A stretch of 54,329 bases of DNA from Gammaproteobacteria bacterium. GTDB lineage: Bacteria > Pseudomonadota > Gammaproteobacteria > Steroidobacterales > Woeseiaceae. Below, piece by piece: positions 22,339 through 30,413 of the stretch. Below the pieces are notes generated by a model, which saw nothing but the letters and a program-made list of their open reading frames with translations, ran no database searches and was not told the origin of the DNA. The translations under genes were made by a program, and so were the position numbers. Every line of letters begins with the position of its first letter. Position 1 is the first letter of the stretch. The stretch lies in NCBI GenBank assembly GCA_009937505.1, contig JAACFJ010000019.1:1-54329 (forward strand). The letters run 5' to 3'.

Positions 22339-22826
22339 ACGGGCCTCGTCAGGTAATAGCACTGATCGGCCATACGCGCACCCTGCGGGTAATCACGAAC
22401 GACAAATCCCATCGACTTGTAGCATCTGAGAGCGGCTGCGTTGTGCCGGTAGGCGAACAGGGAAAATTCACCGGCCGTGAACAATGCAGGCCCCCTCTCG
22501 ATCAGCATCCCGACGAGTCGCTTGCCCACGCCCTGCCCGCGCATGCCGGGTTTGACCGCCAGGCGCGCGAGGTTGATGCGGCCGTACCGTCGATACATCT
22601 GCCCGAATGCGGCAAAGTCTCCCGCCGGCGAATTCAGGCGGAAGCTCGGCATCCGGCGCCAGTGACAATCCTTTCGAAACGTGGCCCTGGTAAACGGGAA
22701 GCGAAAACGCGGTCCTCCCCAGACATCAACTTCGTCCGGGCTCTGAAACCAGGACATGAGCTCGTCGAGATCGTGATCTGTTGCCTCGATGAGCTGCCAG
22801 CCGTCGCGCTCGGCCGGTTTTGTCAC
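22335..22826 (-). CDS. GNAT family N-acetyltransferase
   Basis: INLARLAVKPGMRGQGVGKRLVGMLIERG, AALRCYKSMGFVVR. Confidence 0.9.
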   Translation of the reverse strand: MTKPAERDGWQLIEATDHDLDELMSWFQSPDEVDVWGGPRFRFPFTRATFRKDCHWRRMPSFRLNSPAGDFAAFGQMYRRYGRINLARLAVKPGMRGQGVGKRLVGMLIERGPALFTAGEFSLFAYRHNAAALRCYKSMGFVVRDYPQGARMADQCYYLTRPV

Positions 22827-24004
22827 CGGCCCGCCTTGGGGAGCGTCCTGTCCAGCACGATATAGCCGAGAACTCCCGAGGCGAGCGAACCGAGCAGGAT
22901 GCCGAGGCGTGCATCGAAGTCGAACACGGTATCCGCCGGCAGATTCTCGAACGCAAGCGTGTCAATGAACAGGCTCATCGTAAACCCGACCCCGCTGAGT
23001 ATCGCGACCCCGTAGAGTGCCCCCCACGATGCGCCGTCAGGCAGTCTTGCCATCCCGAGCTTGATCGCCACCAGGCACAGCAGGAATACGCCCAGCTGTT
23101 TGCCGGCAAACAGCCCGGTGGCGACCCCCAGTGATACGGGATGCGCGAGATCGGCGAAGCTCATGCCGGCGAACGAAATTCCGGCGTTGACGAACGCAAA
23201 CAGTGGCAGAACGCCGAACGCAATCACCGTATGCAGATCGTGCTCGAGTTCCATGAGCGGAGAACGATCCGGCTCGTCCTTTGAACGCATGGGTATGAAC
23301 ATCGCCAGCGCGACACCTGCCAACGTGGCGTGGACTCCGGACTTCAGGACCGCCACCCACATGACGAGCCCGACAAGAATATAGGCGGGTACCGCACTCA
23401 CGTGGCGCCAGTTCAGGTAGCTGAGTATCAACAGGCACACAGATGCCACCATGAGCGCATTCATCGAAAGATTGCTCGAATAAAAGATGGCGATAATGAC
23501 GATTGCGCCCAGGTCGTCGAAAATCGCGAGCGACACGAGAAACACCTTGAGGGAGACCGGTACGCGCTTCCCCAGGAGCATGAGAATGCCTAGCGCAAAG
23601 GCTATATCTGTCGCCGCGGGAATCGCCCAGCCGTTCATGCCGACGGCATCGCCATAGTTGAAGTATATGTAGAGGCCGACAGGTCCGACGATGCCGCCGA
23701 CCGCGCCCAGCGCCGGCAACAGCACGTTTGCGGGCCGGGACAATTCACCTTCCAGGAGCTCCCGTTTGACTTCGAGGCCGACGAGAAAGAAAAACACGGC
23801 CATCAGGCCATCGTTCACCCACAGCAAAAGCGGCTTCGAGATCTGCAGGGCGCCGATGCGGACTTCCACCGGCGTCTCGATGAAGAGGTCGTAATAGTCT
23901 GACAACGGGGAATTCGCGGCGATAAGGGCCAGCGCCGCCGCGGCCATCAGGATGATGCCGCCAGCCGACTCCATCTGCAGGAAATTGCGTATCGTGGCTT
24001 TCAT
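22823..24004 (-). CDS. nhaA: Na+/H+ antiporter NhaA
   Basis: GLEVKRELLEGELS, GWAIPAATDIAFALGIL, AIFDDLGAIVIIAIFYS. Confidence 0.97.
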   Translation of the reverse strand: MKATIRNFLQMESAGGIILMAAAALALIAANSPLSDYYDLFIETPVEVRIGALQISKPLLLWVNDGLMAVFFFLVGLEVKRELLEGELSRPANVLLPALGAVGGIVGPVGLYIYFNYGDAVGMNGWAIPAATDIAFALGILMLLGKRVPVSLKVFLVSLAIFDDLGAIVIIAIFYSSNLSMNALMVASVCLLILSYLNWRHVSAVPAYILVGLVMWVAVLKSGVHATLAGVALAMFIPMRSKDEPDRSPLMELEHDLHTVIAFGVLPLFAFVNAGISFAGMSFADLAHPVSLGVATGLFAGKQLGVFLLCLVAIKLGMARLPDGASWGALYGVAILSGVGFTMSLFIDTLAFENLPADTVFDFDARLGILLGSLASGVLGYIVLDRTLPKAGR

Positions 24005-24040
24005 TTCTCCGTTAACTGCTGCGCGGTCTCGCGACGCGCC

Positions 24041-24511
24041 CTACTTGCCCGGCATAGTTTCTTCGAAATAACGGTCGAATGCCCGGTGCACGACGTCGGG
24101 AGGAACGCCAACAGCCTCCACCGCACGGTTGAACTGCTCCATTTCCGAAACCTGGCGTCGCCCGTCGGCGGCAATAACCTTCAGGGCCATCACCGCAATA
24201 TCCTCTTTCTGTTTGTCGGACAAGGTGCGGCCCAGTTCGATAAGATGCTCCGTCAGCTCCGGCTTTTCCGCCAGTTCGCTCATTGCGCGCGTCAGCAATT
24301 CCAGCGATTCCGAGCCCTCGAGCTGAAAATGCCGCTCGATCAGGTCGATCATTTTCGCCGACTCCTCCGGCTCGATCGTGCCGCTGCCTTTTGCAACATG
24401 AATGAGCAAGGCCGCTACGAGAAACTTGCCGTCGTAAACCTCGGTGCCGTGCTTGGTTTCAACTATCAGCTCGTTGCCCTGGAGCCTGGTGGTCTTGATC
24501 GTGTCACTCAT
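24041..24511 (-). CDS. TerB-like protein
   Basis: LVAALLIHVAKGSGTIEPEESAKMIDLI..., ALKVIAADGRRQVSEMEQFNRAVEAVGV. Confidence 0.8.
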   Translation of the reverse strand: MSDTIKTTRLQGNELIVETKHGTEVYDGKFLVAALLIHVAKGSGTIEPEESAKMIDLIERHFQLEGSESLELLTRAMSELAEKPELTEHLIELGRTLSDKQKEDIAVMALKVIAADGRRQVSEMEQFNRAVEAVGVPPDVVHRAFDRYFEETMPGK

Positions 24512-24515
24512 GGCG

Positions 24516-24788
24516 TCATCTCGTATCGTAATTCGTTCGCATGTACCCGACCGATTCCCGAATGGGCCGCTCGAGCGCGGCCGCGTCGACGTCGGCGAGG
24601 CGCCTGATATGAAGGCACCAATTGCCGGCCCTGTACACGCCAGGCTTCAACACCGAGTTATCAGAGCAGCCATGGCCGACTATACCCGGTCCCCACATCG
24701 TTGCACGCTCCCCCGTTGCACGGTGCATCATTGCCGCCATGAATGCAGTAGCTCTGGCTCCGGTCGGGTGGGTCCTGAGTTCTGTCAT
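24516..24788 (-). pseudogene. Degraded DUF1801 protein (N-terminal truncation plus internal loss)
   Basis: MMHRATGERATMWGPGIVGHG joined almost directly to GNWCLHIRRLADVDAAALERPIRESVGYMRTNY; the central part of the DUF1801 fold is missing. Confidence 0.7.
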
Positions 24789-24803
24789 CGGGCGTGCCCG
24801 TTG

Positions 24804-25427
24804 CTAGTGTGACGTCCCGAACAGGCGATCGCCAGCGTCGCCCAAACCCGGAACTATGTATTTGTTTTCATTGAGGGAATTATCGATCGCCGCGGTATAT
24901 ATCGGGACCTCCGGATGCTCTTTGTCGACCAGCGCCAGGCCCTCGGGACAGGTCACAATGCATATGACGATGATGTCCTTCGCGCCGAACTCTTTCAGCT
25001 GATCGATCGCAGCCACCGTCGAACCGCCGGTCGCGAGCATGGGATCGATAATGATGGAGGTACCGGTCCTGGCCTGCGGCGGAAATCGTTCGTAGTAAGC
25101 GACCGGCTGCTTGGTCTCTTCATCCCTGTAGAGGCCCACGAAACCGACCCGGGCCGTGGGTACGAGTTCGAGTATGCCCTCCAGCATGCCGACACCGGCC
25201 CGCAACACCGGCACGACCACGATGTCGTCGTCGATCATTCGACACTTCGCGACTTCGAGTGGCGTCTGCACGTCGACCTCGCGCGTGTTGACGTTCTTCA
25301 ACGCTTCATAACATACGAATTCCGTAATCTCGGTGGCGAGTTCCCGGAACTTCTTGTGGCCGGTCTCGATGTTGCGAATCAGCGCCAGCTTGTGCTGCAC
25401 GCAGGGGTGATCGATCAGAATATGCAT
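24804..25427 (-). CDS. upp: Uracil phosphoribosyltransferase
   Basis: VPVLRAGVGMLEGILELVPTARVGFVGLYRDEET, IIIDPMLATGGSTVAAI. Confidence 0.97.
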   Translation of the reverse strand: MHILIDHPCVQHKLALIRNIETGHKKFRELATEITEFVCYEALKNVNTREVDVQTPLEVAKCRMIDDDIVVVPVLRAGVGMLEGILELVPTARVGFVGLYRDEETKQPVAYYERFPPQARTGTSIIIDPMLATGGSTVAAIDQLKEFGAKDIIVICIVTCPEGLALVDKEHPEVPIYTAAIDNSLNENKYIVPGLGDAGDRLFGTSH

Positions 25428-25444
25428 ATTGGTTTGCTCCGTTA

Positions 25445-25801
25445 TTATTTCTTTTCCAGCTCTCCCCAGATCGCATACTCGTTGCCCAACGGGTCTACGA
25501 AATGAAAACGACGGCCGCCGGGAAATTCGAAAATATCCTGGCTGATCGATGCGCCGAGTTCGATAACGCGGTCACGATCGCGCTCGAGATCCTCGCTGAA
25601 GAATACCAGCAGCACGCCGTTCGACGGCGCCGCTTCCCCGGATCGGCGAAATCCGCCATCGAGGCGCCCGTCCCGGAAACTGATGTAATCCGGGCCCCAG
25701 TCGTGGAACTCCCAGCCCATCAGCTGCGCGAAGAAGTCGCGTGCCTGCGCCGGGTCGGTGACCGGAATTTCGATGTAGTCGATTCGTTTTTCAGCTCTCA
25801 T
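25445..25801 (-). CDS. VOC family (glyoxalase/bleomycin-resistance-like) protein
   Basis: YIEIPVTDPAQARDFFAQLMGWEFHDWGPDYISF...FVDPLGNEYAIW. Confidence 0.9.
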   Translation of the reverse strand: MRAEKRIDYIEIPVTDPAQARDFFAQLMGWEFHDWGPDYISFRDGRLDGGFRRSGEAAPSNGVLLVFFSEDLERDRDRVIELGASISQDIFEFPGGRRFHFVDPLGNEYAIWGELEKK

Positions 25802-25819
25802 GTCGCACTCCCCGAACCC

Positions 25820-26218
25820 TCAGGGTCCCTTGAGTCTCATAACAGGGCGCTCGGCCTCGATGGTGACCGTGCCGAAGTCTCCGCATATTTCGTAACGGCC
25901 GTCACCGCGCCGCTGCAACCCCGTGATTGCCCCATGCCCGAGTTTGCTCACGAAGGCATTGATGTCTTCGCCGCCTGTCGACCCGTCCACGCAAACGTCT
26001 ACGCAGAACGGAAACTCGACGAGCGCGGGACGAACGCACACTTTTTCGGCGGGGCGCGGCTTCTCGTAGAACGGGTGATCCGGCAACAACAATATGTCGG
26101 TGTCGATGAACAGCGTCTCCGCTTCAAAGTACCATGACAATACAAAGGAGCGCGTGAGATCCACATCGGCGAACTCGCGCAGGCTGCGCCAGTCGACTAC
26201 TACGTTACCGCCGGACAT
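25820..26218 (-). CDS. Hypothetical protein
   Basis: Collinear ORF, overlaps next gene by 14 nt; no recognised family. Confidence 0.65.
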   Translation of the reverse strand: MSGGNVVVDWRSLREFADVDLTRSFVLSWYFEAETLFIDTDILLLPDHPFYEKPRPAEKVCVRPALVEFPFCVDVCVDGSTGGEDINAFVSKLGHGAITGLQRRGDGRYEICGDFGTVTIEAERPVMRLKGP

Positions 26219-26627
26219 CGCCCGGGTCCTGTCCGATCGCTTTCAGAAATCCCTCCTTGTCGGATGGGGAAACCATAATCCGGCGCTTGCCGTAATGGAT
26301 TCGCAAGCGATCGAGCGACAGTGCCGGCGAGGATAACGGGCTGCGCGTGGCCTCCACCGACTGTATCGCATCGATCGGCACTTTCCACCGCAAAGGACCG
26401 CACGCGACACGAAGGGTATTGTCCGCCACCGTGTAATGCGTGCCGAGCAGCATAGAACCGATCAACGCGACGATTACCAGCGCAGCCACGATCAACATTG
26501 TCGCCTCTCGTGGGCTATTCAACTGGGACGCGGCGATACTAATGACGACGACCTCGAAAACCATGATCGCTACCAGCAGGAACAGTAGCCAGCGATCGAT
26601 TTTCGACTTGAATCTTTTCGGCGTCAT
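26205..26627 (-). CDS. Bacterial PH-like domain membrane protein
   Basis: Two N-terminal TMs then HYTVADNTLRVACGPLRWKVPIDAIQSVEATRSPLSSPALSLDRLRIHYGKRRIMVSPSDKEGFL. Confidence 0.8.
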   Translation of the reverse strand: MTPKRFKSKIDRWLLFLLVAIMVFEVVVISIAASQLNSPREATMLIVAALVIVALIGSMLLGTHYTVADNTLRVACGPLRWKVPIDAIQSVEATRSPLSSPALSLDRLRIHYGKRRIMVSPSDKEGFLKAIGQDPGDVRR

Positions 26628-26661
26628 AGCGACCCATATTCGGTTGGCAAAACCCGGGCTG

Positions 26662-27150
26662 TCAAGCGAACGCAGCGTTTACCCAGACTCCGATGAAATG
26701 CGACGCGACGACCACGACGATGGCAATCGCAACGTGCTCGCAGATTATCGCGATGGGCGATGCCTGCTGTGCGCGGGCAATGAAGTAACTCAGCACCGCG
26801 ATGACGAAGATCCCCCAGGCGACGGAGGCCAGGACCGCCGGCCACAGGGGAAGCAGCAGTACCGGAATGGCGAAAGAGATGGCGAACACGAACTTCGTCA
26901 GGAACGTTGTGACCGTTGCGGCCCAGATGTGCTGCTGCGTGGCATCGGGGTCCGCCTCTTCCGCAAGGTGAATGCCCAGGGCATCGGACAGGGCGTCCGC
27001 CACCGCGATAACGAAGATGCCGCCCAGCACCGCGGTAAGGGACCCGGTACCCGCGTGAAGTCCGGCTATCAGGCCGATTGTCGTGATGACGCCCGATGTC
27101 GCCCCGAAAAACAGGCCGGTGCGTGCGCCGTCACTGCTAAAGAAACCCAT
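26662..27150 (-). CDS. VIT1/CCC1-like membrane protein
   Basis: GARTGLFFGATSGVITTIGLIAGLHAGTGS...GIFVIAVADALSDALGIHLAEEAD; start at MGFFSSDG (27150) avoids overlap with upstream gene. Confidence 0.7.
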   Translation of the reverse strand: MGFFSSDGARTGLFFGATSGVITTIGLIAGLHAGTGSLTAVLGGIFVIAVADALSDALGIHLAEEADPDATQQHIWAATVTTFLTKFVFAISFAIPVLLLPLWPAVLASVAWGIFVIAVLSYFIARAQQASPIAIICEHVAIAIVVVVASHFIGVWVNAAFA

Positions 27151-27154
27151 CCAC

Positions 27155-27676
27155 TCAGCTCGCGAAGTCAATGCGGTAGAGGCTGACATCATGGTCGTCG
27201 CCCGGCAAACGCATGGGCCGCTCATAATGCATGCCCAGCTTTTCCAGCAGGCCGACGGAAGGCTGGTTCATGGGTGACACTATGGCGGTCACAGATGACA
27301 ATTTGAGTGCGTCGCGCGCGTGATCGAGGACCGCGACCGATGCTTCGAAACCGAAGCCCTGTCCGCAATAATCAGGCAGGATCGCGAACCCCATGTCGGG
27401 TTCATCGAGACCGTCGCGACGAAACAACCCGCAGATTCCCAGGTCGACGCCGTCTTCACGGTGCGTCATGCGAAACGGCCCGTAGCCATAATCCGTATAG
27501 AGTCGCAGGGGGCCCGCCTCTACTGCGGCCCGTGCCTGCTCGAGGGTCCGGATACCGCGGTCGCCTACGTAGCGTACGAAGGCGGGGTCATTCCAGACCG
27601 CGAGCATCATCGGCGCATCGTCGGGCGTCAACCAGCGCAGTTCGAGGCGTTCCGTATTCAGTATTGGCCCACTCAT
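27155..27676 (-). CDS. GNAT family N-acetyltransferase (RimJ/RimL type)
   Basis: LNTERLELRWLTPDDAPMMLAVWNDPAFVRYVGDRGIRT, SVGLLEKLGMHYE. Confidence 0.92.
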   Translation of the reverse strand: MSGPILNTERLELRWLTPDDAPMMLAVWNDPAFVRYVGDRGIRTLEQARAAVEAGPLRLYTDYGYGPFRMTHREDGVDLGICGLFRRDGLDEPDMGFAILPDYCGQGFGFEASVAVLDHARDALKLSSVTAIVSPMNQPSVGLLEKLGMHYERPMRLPGDDHDVSLYRIDFAS

Positions 27677-27683
27677 GAGTTAT

Positions 27684-28292
27684 TCAGAAAAATTCTACCG
27701 CTCCCGATGCCAGCGAGTACTCCGCGCCGACCACTACCAGCCCTTCCTCCTCGGCAAGCTGCCGGATGATGCCGGGACTGTTTCGAATGGCATCGACCGC
27801 CCTGCGTGCGTTTTCCCGCCCCACGCGGTCGACGAGTTCAGCGTGGCTACTGTTGCCGCCCCTGGCTATCGCGCGTTCTGCGGAGGGTCGGATTGTTTCG
27901 ACGATCAGGCGCAGATTGTCGGATTCGGGTACCGTACCGTGCTGCACGGTCTTCAGTGCCGCGTCCACCGCGCCGCAATTGGTATGACCGAGCACCACTA
28001 CCAGACGAGCGCCAAGGATTCCGGCGGCAATTTCGATGCTGCCCAGTTGCGTCTTCGACACGATGTTACCCGCAACGCGTATGACGAAGAGGTCGCCCAG
28101 ACCCTGGTCGAACACGATCTCTACCGGGACCCGTGAGTCGGAACAACCGACAATGATTGCGAATGGCTCCTGGCTCTCGCCAAGTTGCTCGCGCCTGGTC
28201 TGGTAGCGAAGCCTGTCCGGATCGATCTCCCCCGCCACGAACCGGGAATTACCCTCCTTGAGTCTTCGCATTGCGTCTTCTGCAGTGATCAT
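27684..28292 (-). CDS. can: Beta-class carbonic anhydrase
   Basis: IIVGCSDSRVPVEIVFDQGLGDLFVIRVAGN, VLGHTNCGAVDAAL. Confidence 0.95.
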   Translation of the reverse strand: MITAEDAMRRLKEGNSRFVAGEIDPDRLRYQTRREQLGESQEPFAIIVGCSDSRVPVEIVFDQGLGDLFVIRVAGNIVSKTQLGSIEIAAGILGARLVVVLGHTNCGAVDAALKTVQHGTVPESDNLRLIVETIRPSAERAIARGGNSSHAELVDRVGRENARRAVDAIRNSPGIIRQLAEEEGLVVVGAEYSLASGAVEFF

Positions 28293-28741
28293 GCCGGCGC
28301 CTCGAATCGGTTTCGAAACGTGAATGCCTCCCGGGTAGGGCCCTCATTCCACAACAGCTCGAGGCGCCAGCGTGCGTCCTCGACGGTCGGCAGCTCACCG
28401 GCCGCCAGCCACCAGAGCACAAGTCCCGGCTTCACCATGCGCTCGAACCACTCGCTACGCGCCCGCACGGCTTCGACGTGCGCGCTCTTGTAGGTATACG
28501 CGTCGAGATCCTCTATCGATCGCCACACGGAGAGATTGAAAAGGATTCGCTCGTCTTCGAAGATGCGTATCGCCGTCGCATCGCCCTCCTCATCCTGCAG
28601 GCGCCAGACGAAGCCGGGGCTCGAGTCCGCCAGCGCGTTCAGCGGCTCCAGCCGCTCGACGAATCCGGCCATTACGGGATCGTCGAGGGCCGCGCGCATA
28701 CGGGCAATGTTGGCGTGAGCGAGTTGATATTTGCCGGGCAC
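28289..28741 (-). CDS. DUF3291 domain protein
   Basis: YQLAHANIARMRAALDDPVMAGFVERLEPLNALADSSPGFVWRLQDEEGDATAIRIFEDERILFNLSVWRSIEDL. Confidence 0.88.
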   Translation of the reverse strand: MPGKYQLAHANIARMRAALDDPVMAGFVERLEPLNALADSSPGFVWRLQDEEGDATAIRIFEDERILFNLSVWRSIEDLDAYTYKSAHVEAVRARSEWFERMVKPGLVLWWLAAGELPTVEDARWRLELLWNEGPTREAFTFRNRFEAPA

Positions 28742-28744
28742 CCG

Positions 28745-29134
28745 TCAACGTCTCCTGTGTGGCCGTACCCAGACCCAGCTCAGCACCACGATGGCTGCAA
28801 AGGCCGTGTAGCACGCAGCGAAAACCCAGGCCGGAGCCCGATAGTACAGGATCGCCTCGAGCCAGTGCGAAACGAAGCTGCCCGCATAAGTCGCATCGTC
28901 AGCCTTGCTTCGCAACAGCATTTCGAGCTTCGTGAGGGGACAAATGACGCCGAGCCATGACTGGAGAACGACGATGCCAATTGCGCCGAGGTGGGTAACG
29001 CGAAACCACCAGTTACGCACCCACGCCCACGATAGCAGCCTGCCCAGGAGAATCAGGACCAGTCCCACGACGACGAATACCACGAACACAACGTGCAGGA
29101 AGAGGACTGCATCGGCCGCAAGCAGGTATGGCAT
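28745..29134 (-). CDS. DUF2784 membrane protein
   Basis: LLAADAVLFLHVVFVVFVVVGLVL, TYAGSFVSHWLEAILYYRAPAWVF. Confidence 0.88.
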   Translation of the reverse strand: MPYLLAADAVLFLHVVFVVFVVVGLVLILLGRLLSWAWVRNWWFRVTHLGAIGIVVLQSWLGVICPLTKLEMLLRSKADDATYAGSFVSHWLEAILYYRAPAWVFAACYTAFAAIVVLSWVWVRPHRRR

Positions 29135-29139
29135 CGGCG

Positions 29140-30150
29140 TCAGCCCAGCCCGCGAATCCCTATCGTGGCGCGAATCTCACCGAGAAACGGCGCAGATCGC
29201 TCGCGCGCTTTCTCGGCACCCTTTCGCAGTTCCGCCTCCACGATTCCAGGGTTGGCGATGAGCCGCTCGTACTCCTCGCGAGCCGGCTTGAGTTGCGCGT
29301 TGATGTATTCGAAGAGCAGTTGTTTCATCTCGCCCCAGGCAATACCTTCCGCGTAGCGCTTTTCGATGGCCCCGGTCTCTTCCTCGGCCGCAAATGCCTT
29401 GTAGATTTCGAACAGCGTGCTGTCCTCGGGATCCTTGGGATCGCCGGGTTCCAGGCTGTTGGTCTTGATCTTCATGATCAGCTTGCGCAAGCGCTTCTCG
29501 TTGGCGAACAGTGGAATCGTGTTGTTGTAGCTTTTCGACATCTTGCGGCCATCGAGGCCCTTCAGTACGGCGGTGTGCTCACCGATCACGGGCTCCGGCA
29601 GCACAAACGTCTCACCGTAGTGATGATTGAACCGCTGTGCGATATCGCGCGCCATCTCGACGTGCTGTTTCTGATCGCGCCCCACCGGTACCTTTGTCGA
29701 CTTGAACATCAGGATGTCGGCCGCCATGAGGATCGGGTAACTGTAGAGCGCCATCATGACACCCTTGTCGGGGTCCGCGTTGCCGCGCTCTTCGTTGGCC
29801 TGGACGGCCGCCTTGTAGGAGTGCGCCCGGTTCATAAGTCCCTTCGCGGTCATCCCGGTCAGTATCCAGGTCAGTTCCGGGATTTCCGGGATGTCGGACT
29901 GGCGATAGAAGAACGCCCGGTCGGTATCCAGACCCAGGGCCATCCATGACGCGGCTATCTCGAGCGTCGACTGCGCGATCTTGTCCGGATCTTCGTTCTT
30001 GGCCAGCGAATGGTAATCGGCCAGGAAGTAGAAATGCTCGGTTGACGGGTCCTTGCTTGCCGCGATGCCCGGTCGAATGGCGCCGACGTAGTTGCCGATA
30101 TGGGGTGTGCCGGTCGTCGTGATACCGGTCAGGTAGATATCCTGGGTCAT
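29140..30150 (-). CDS. trpS: Tryptophanyl-tRNA synthetase
   Basis: GITTTGTPHIGNYVGAI (HIGN), GLDGRKMSKSYNN (KMSKS). Confidence 0.97.
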   Translation of the reverse strand: MTQDIYLTGITTTGTPHIGNYVGAIRPGIAASKDPSTEHFYFLADYHSLAKNEDPDKIAQSTLEIAASWMALGLDTDRAFFYRQSDIPEIPELTWILTGMTAKGLMNRAHSYKAAVQANEERGNADPDKGVMMALYSYPILMAADILMFKSTKVPVGRDQKQHVEMARDIAQRFNHHYGETFVLPEPVIGEHTAVLKGLDGRKMSKSYNNTIPLFANEKRLRKLIMKIKTNSLEPGDPKDPEDSTLFEIYKAFAAEEETGAIEKRYAEGIAWGEMKQLLFEYINAQLKPAREEYERLIANPGIVEAELRKGAEKARERSAPFLGEIRATIGIRGLG

Positions 30151-30156
30151 GCTCTG

Positions 30157-30413
30157 GGGCCTGCTAACACAATTAACAAGGCCGCTGCCGACGACGATTT
30201 TTTTCGTCCGGCAAGGCGTCGCGCAGCCGAGCTACGCCAGCGAGCGACAACGCTGCCGGCGGGAAAATCGCCGCGGCCTGTAGGGTAGCGCCCGAAATTG
30301 CGCCACTCGGTGTTGCTCGTCGTTCATTTGGAATGACCAAATCTCTCTCCTCGCGCCTTGAGTGGCGCAATTTCAAGCGCTTCAGCGGCCCTGTTAATTG
30401 TGTTAGCAGGCCC
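30157..30413. mobile_element. MITE-like element, 257 bp with 31-bp terminal inverted repeats (1 mismatch) and an inner 15-bp perfect inverted repeat
   Basis: Left arm GGGCCTGCTAACACAATTAACAAGGCCGCTG (30157-30187), right arm CAGCGGCCCTGTTAATTGTGTTAGCAGGCCC (30383-30413); inner GAAATTGCGCCACTC / GAGTGGCGCAATTTC. Confidence 0.82.
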
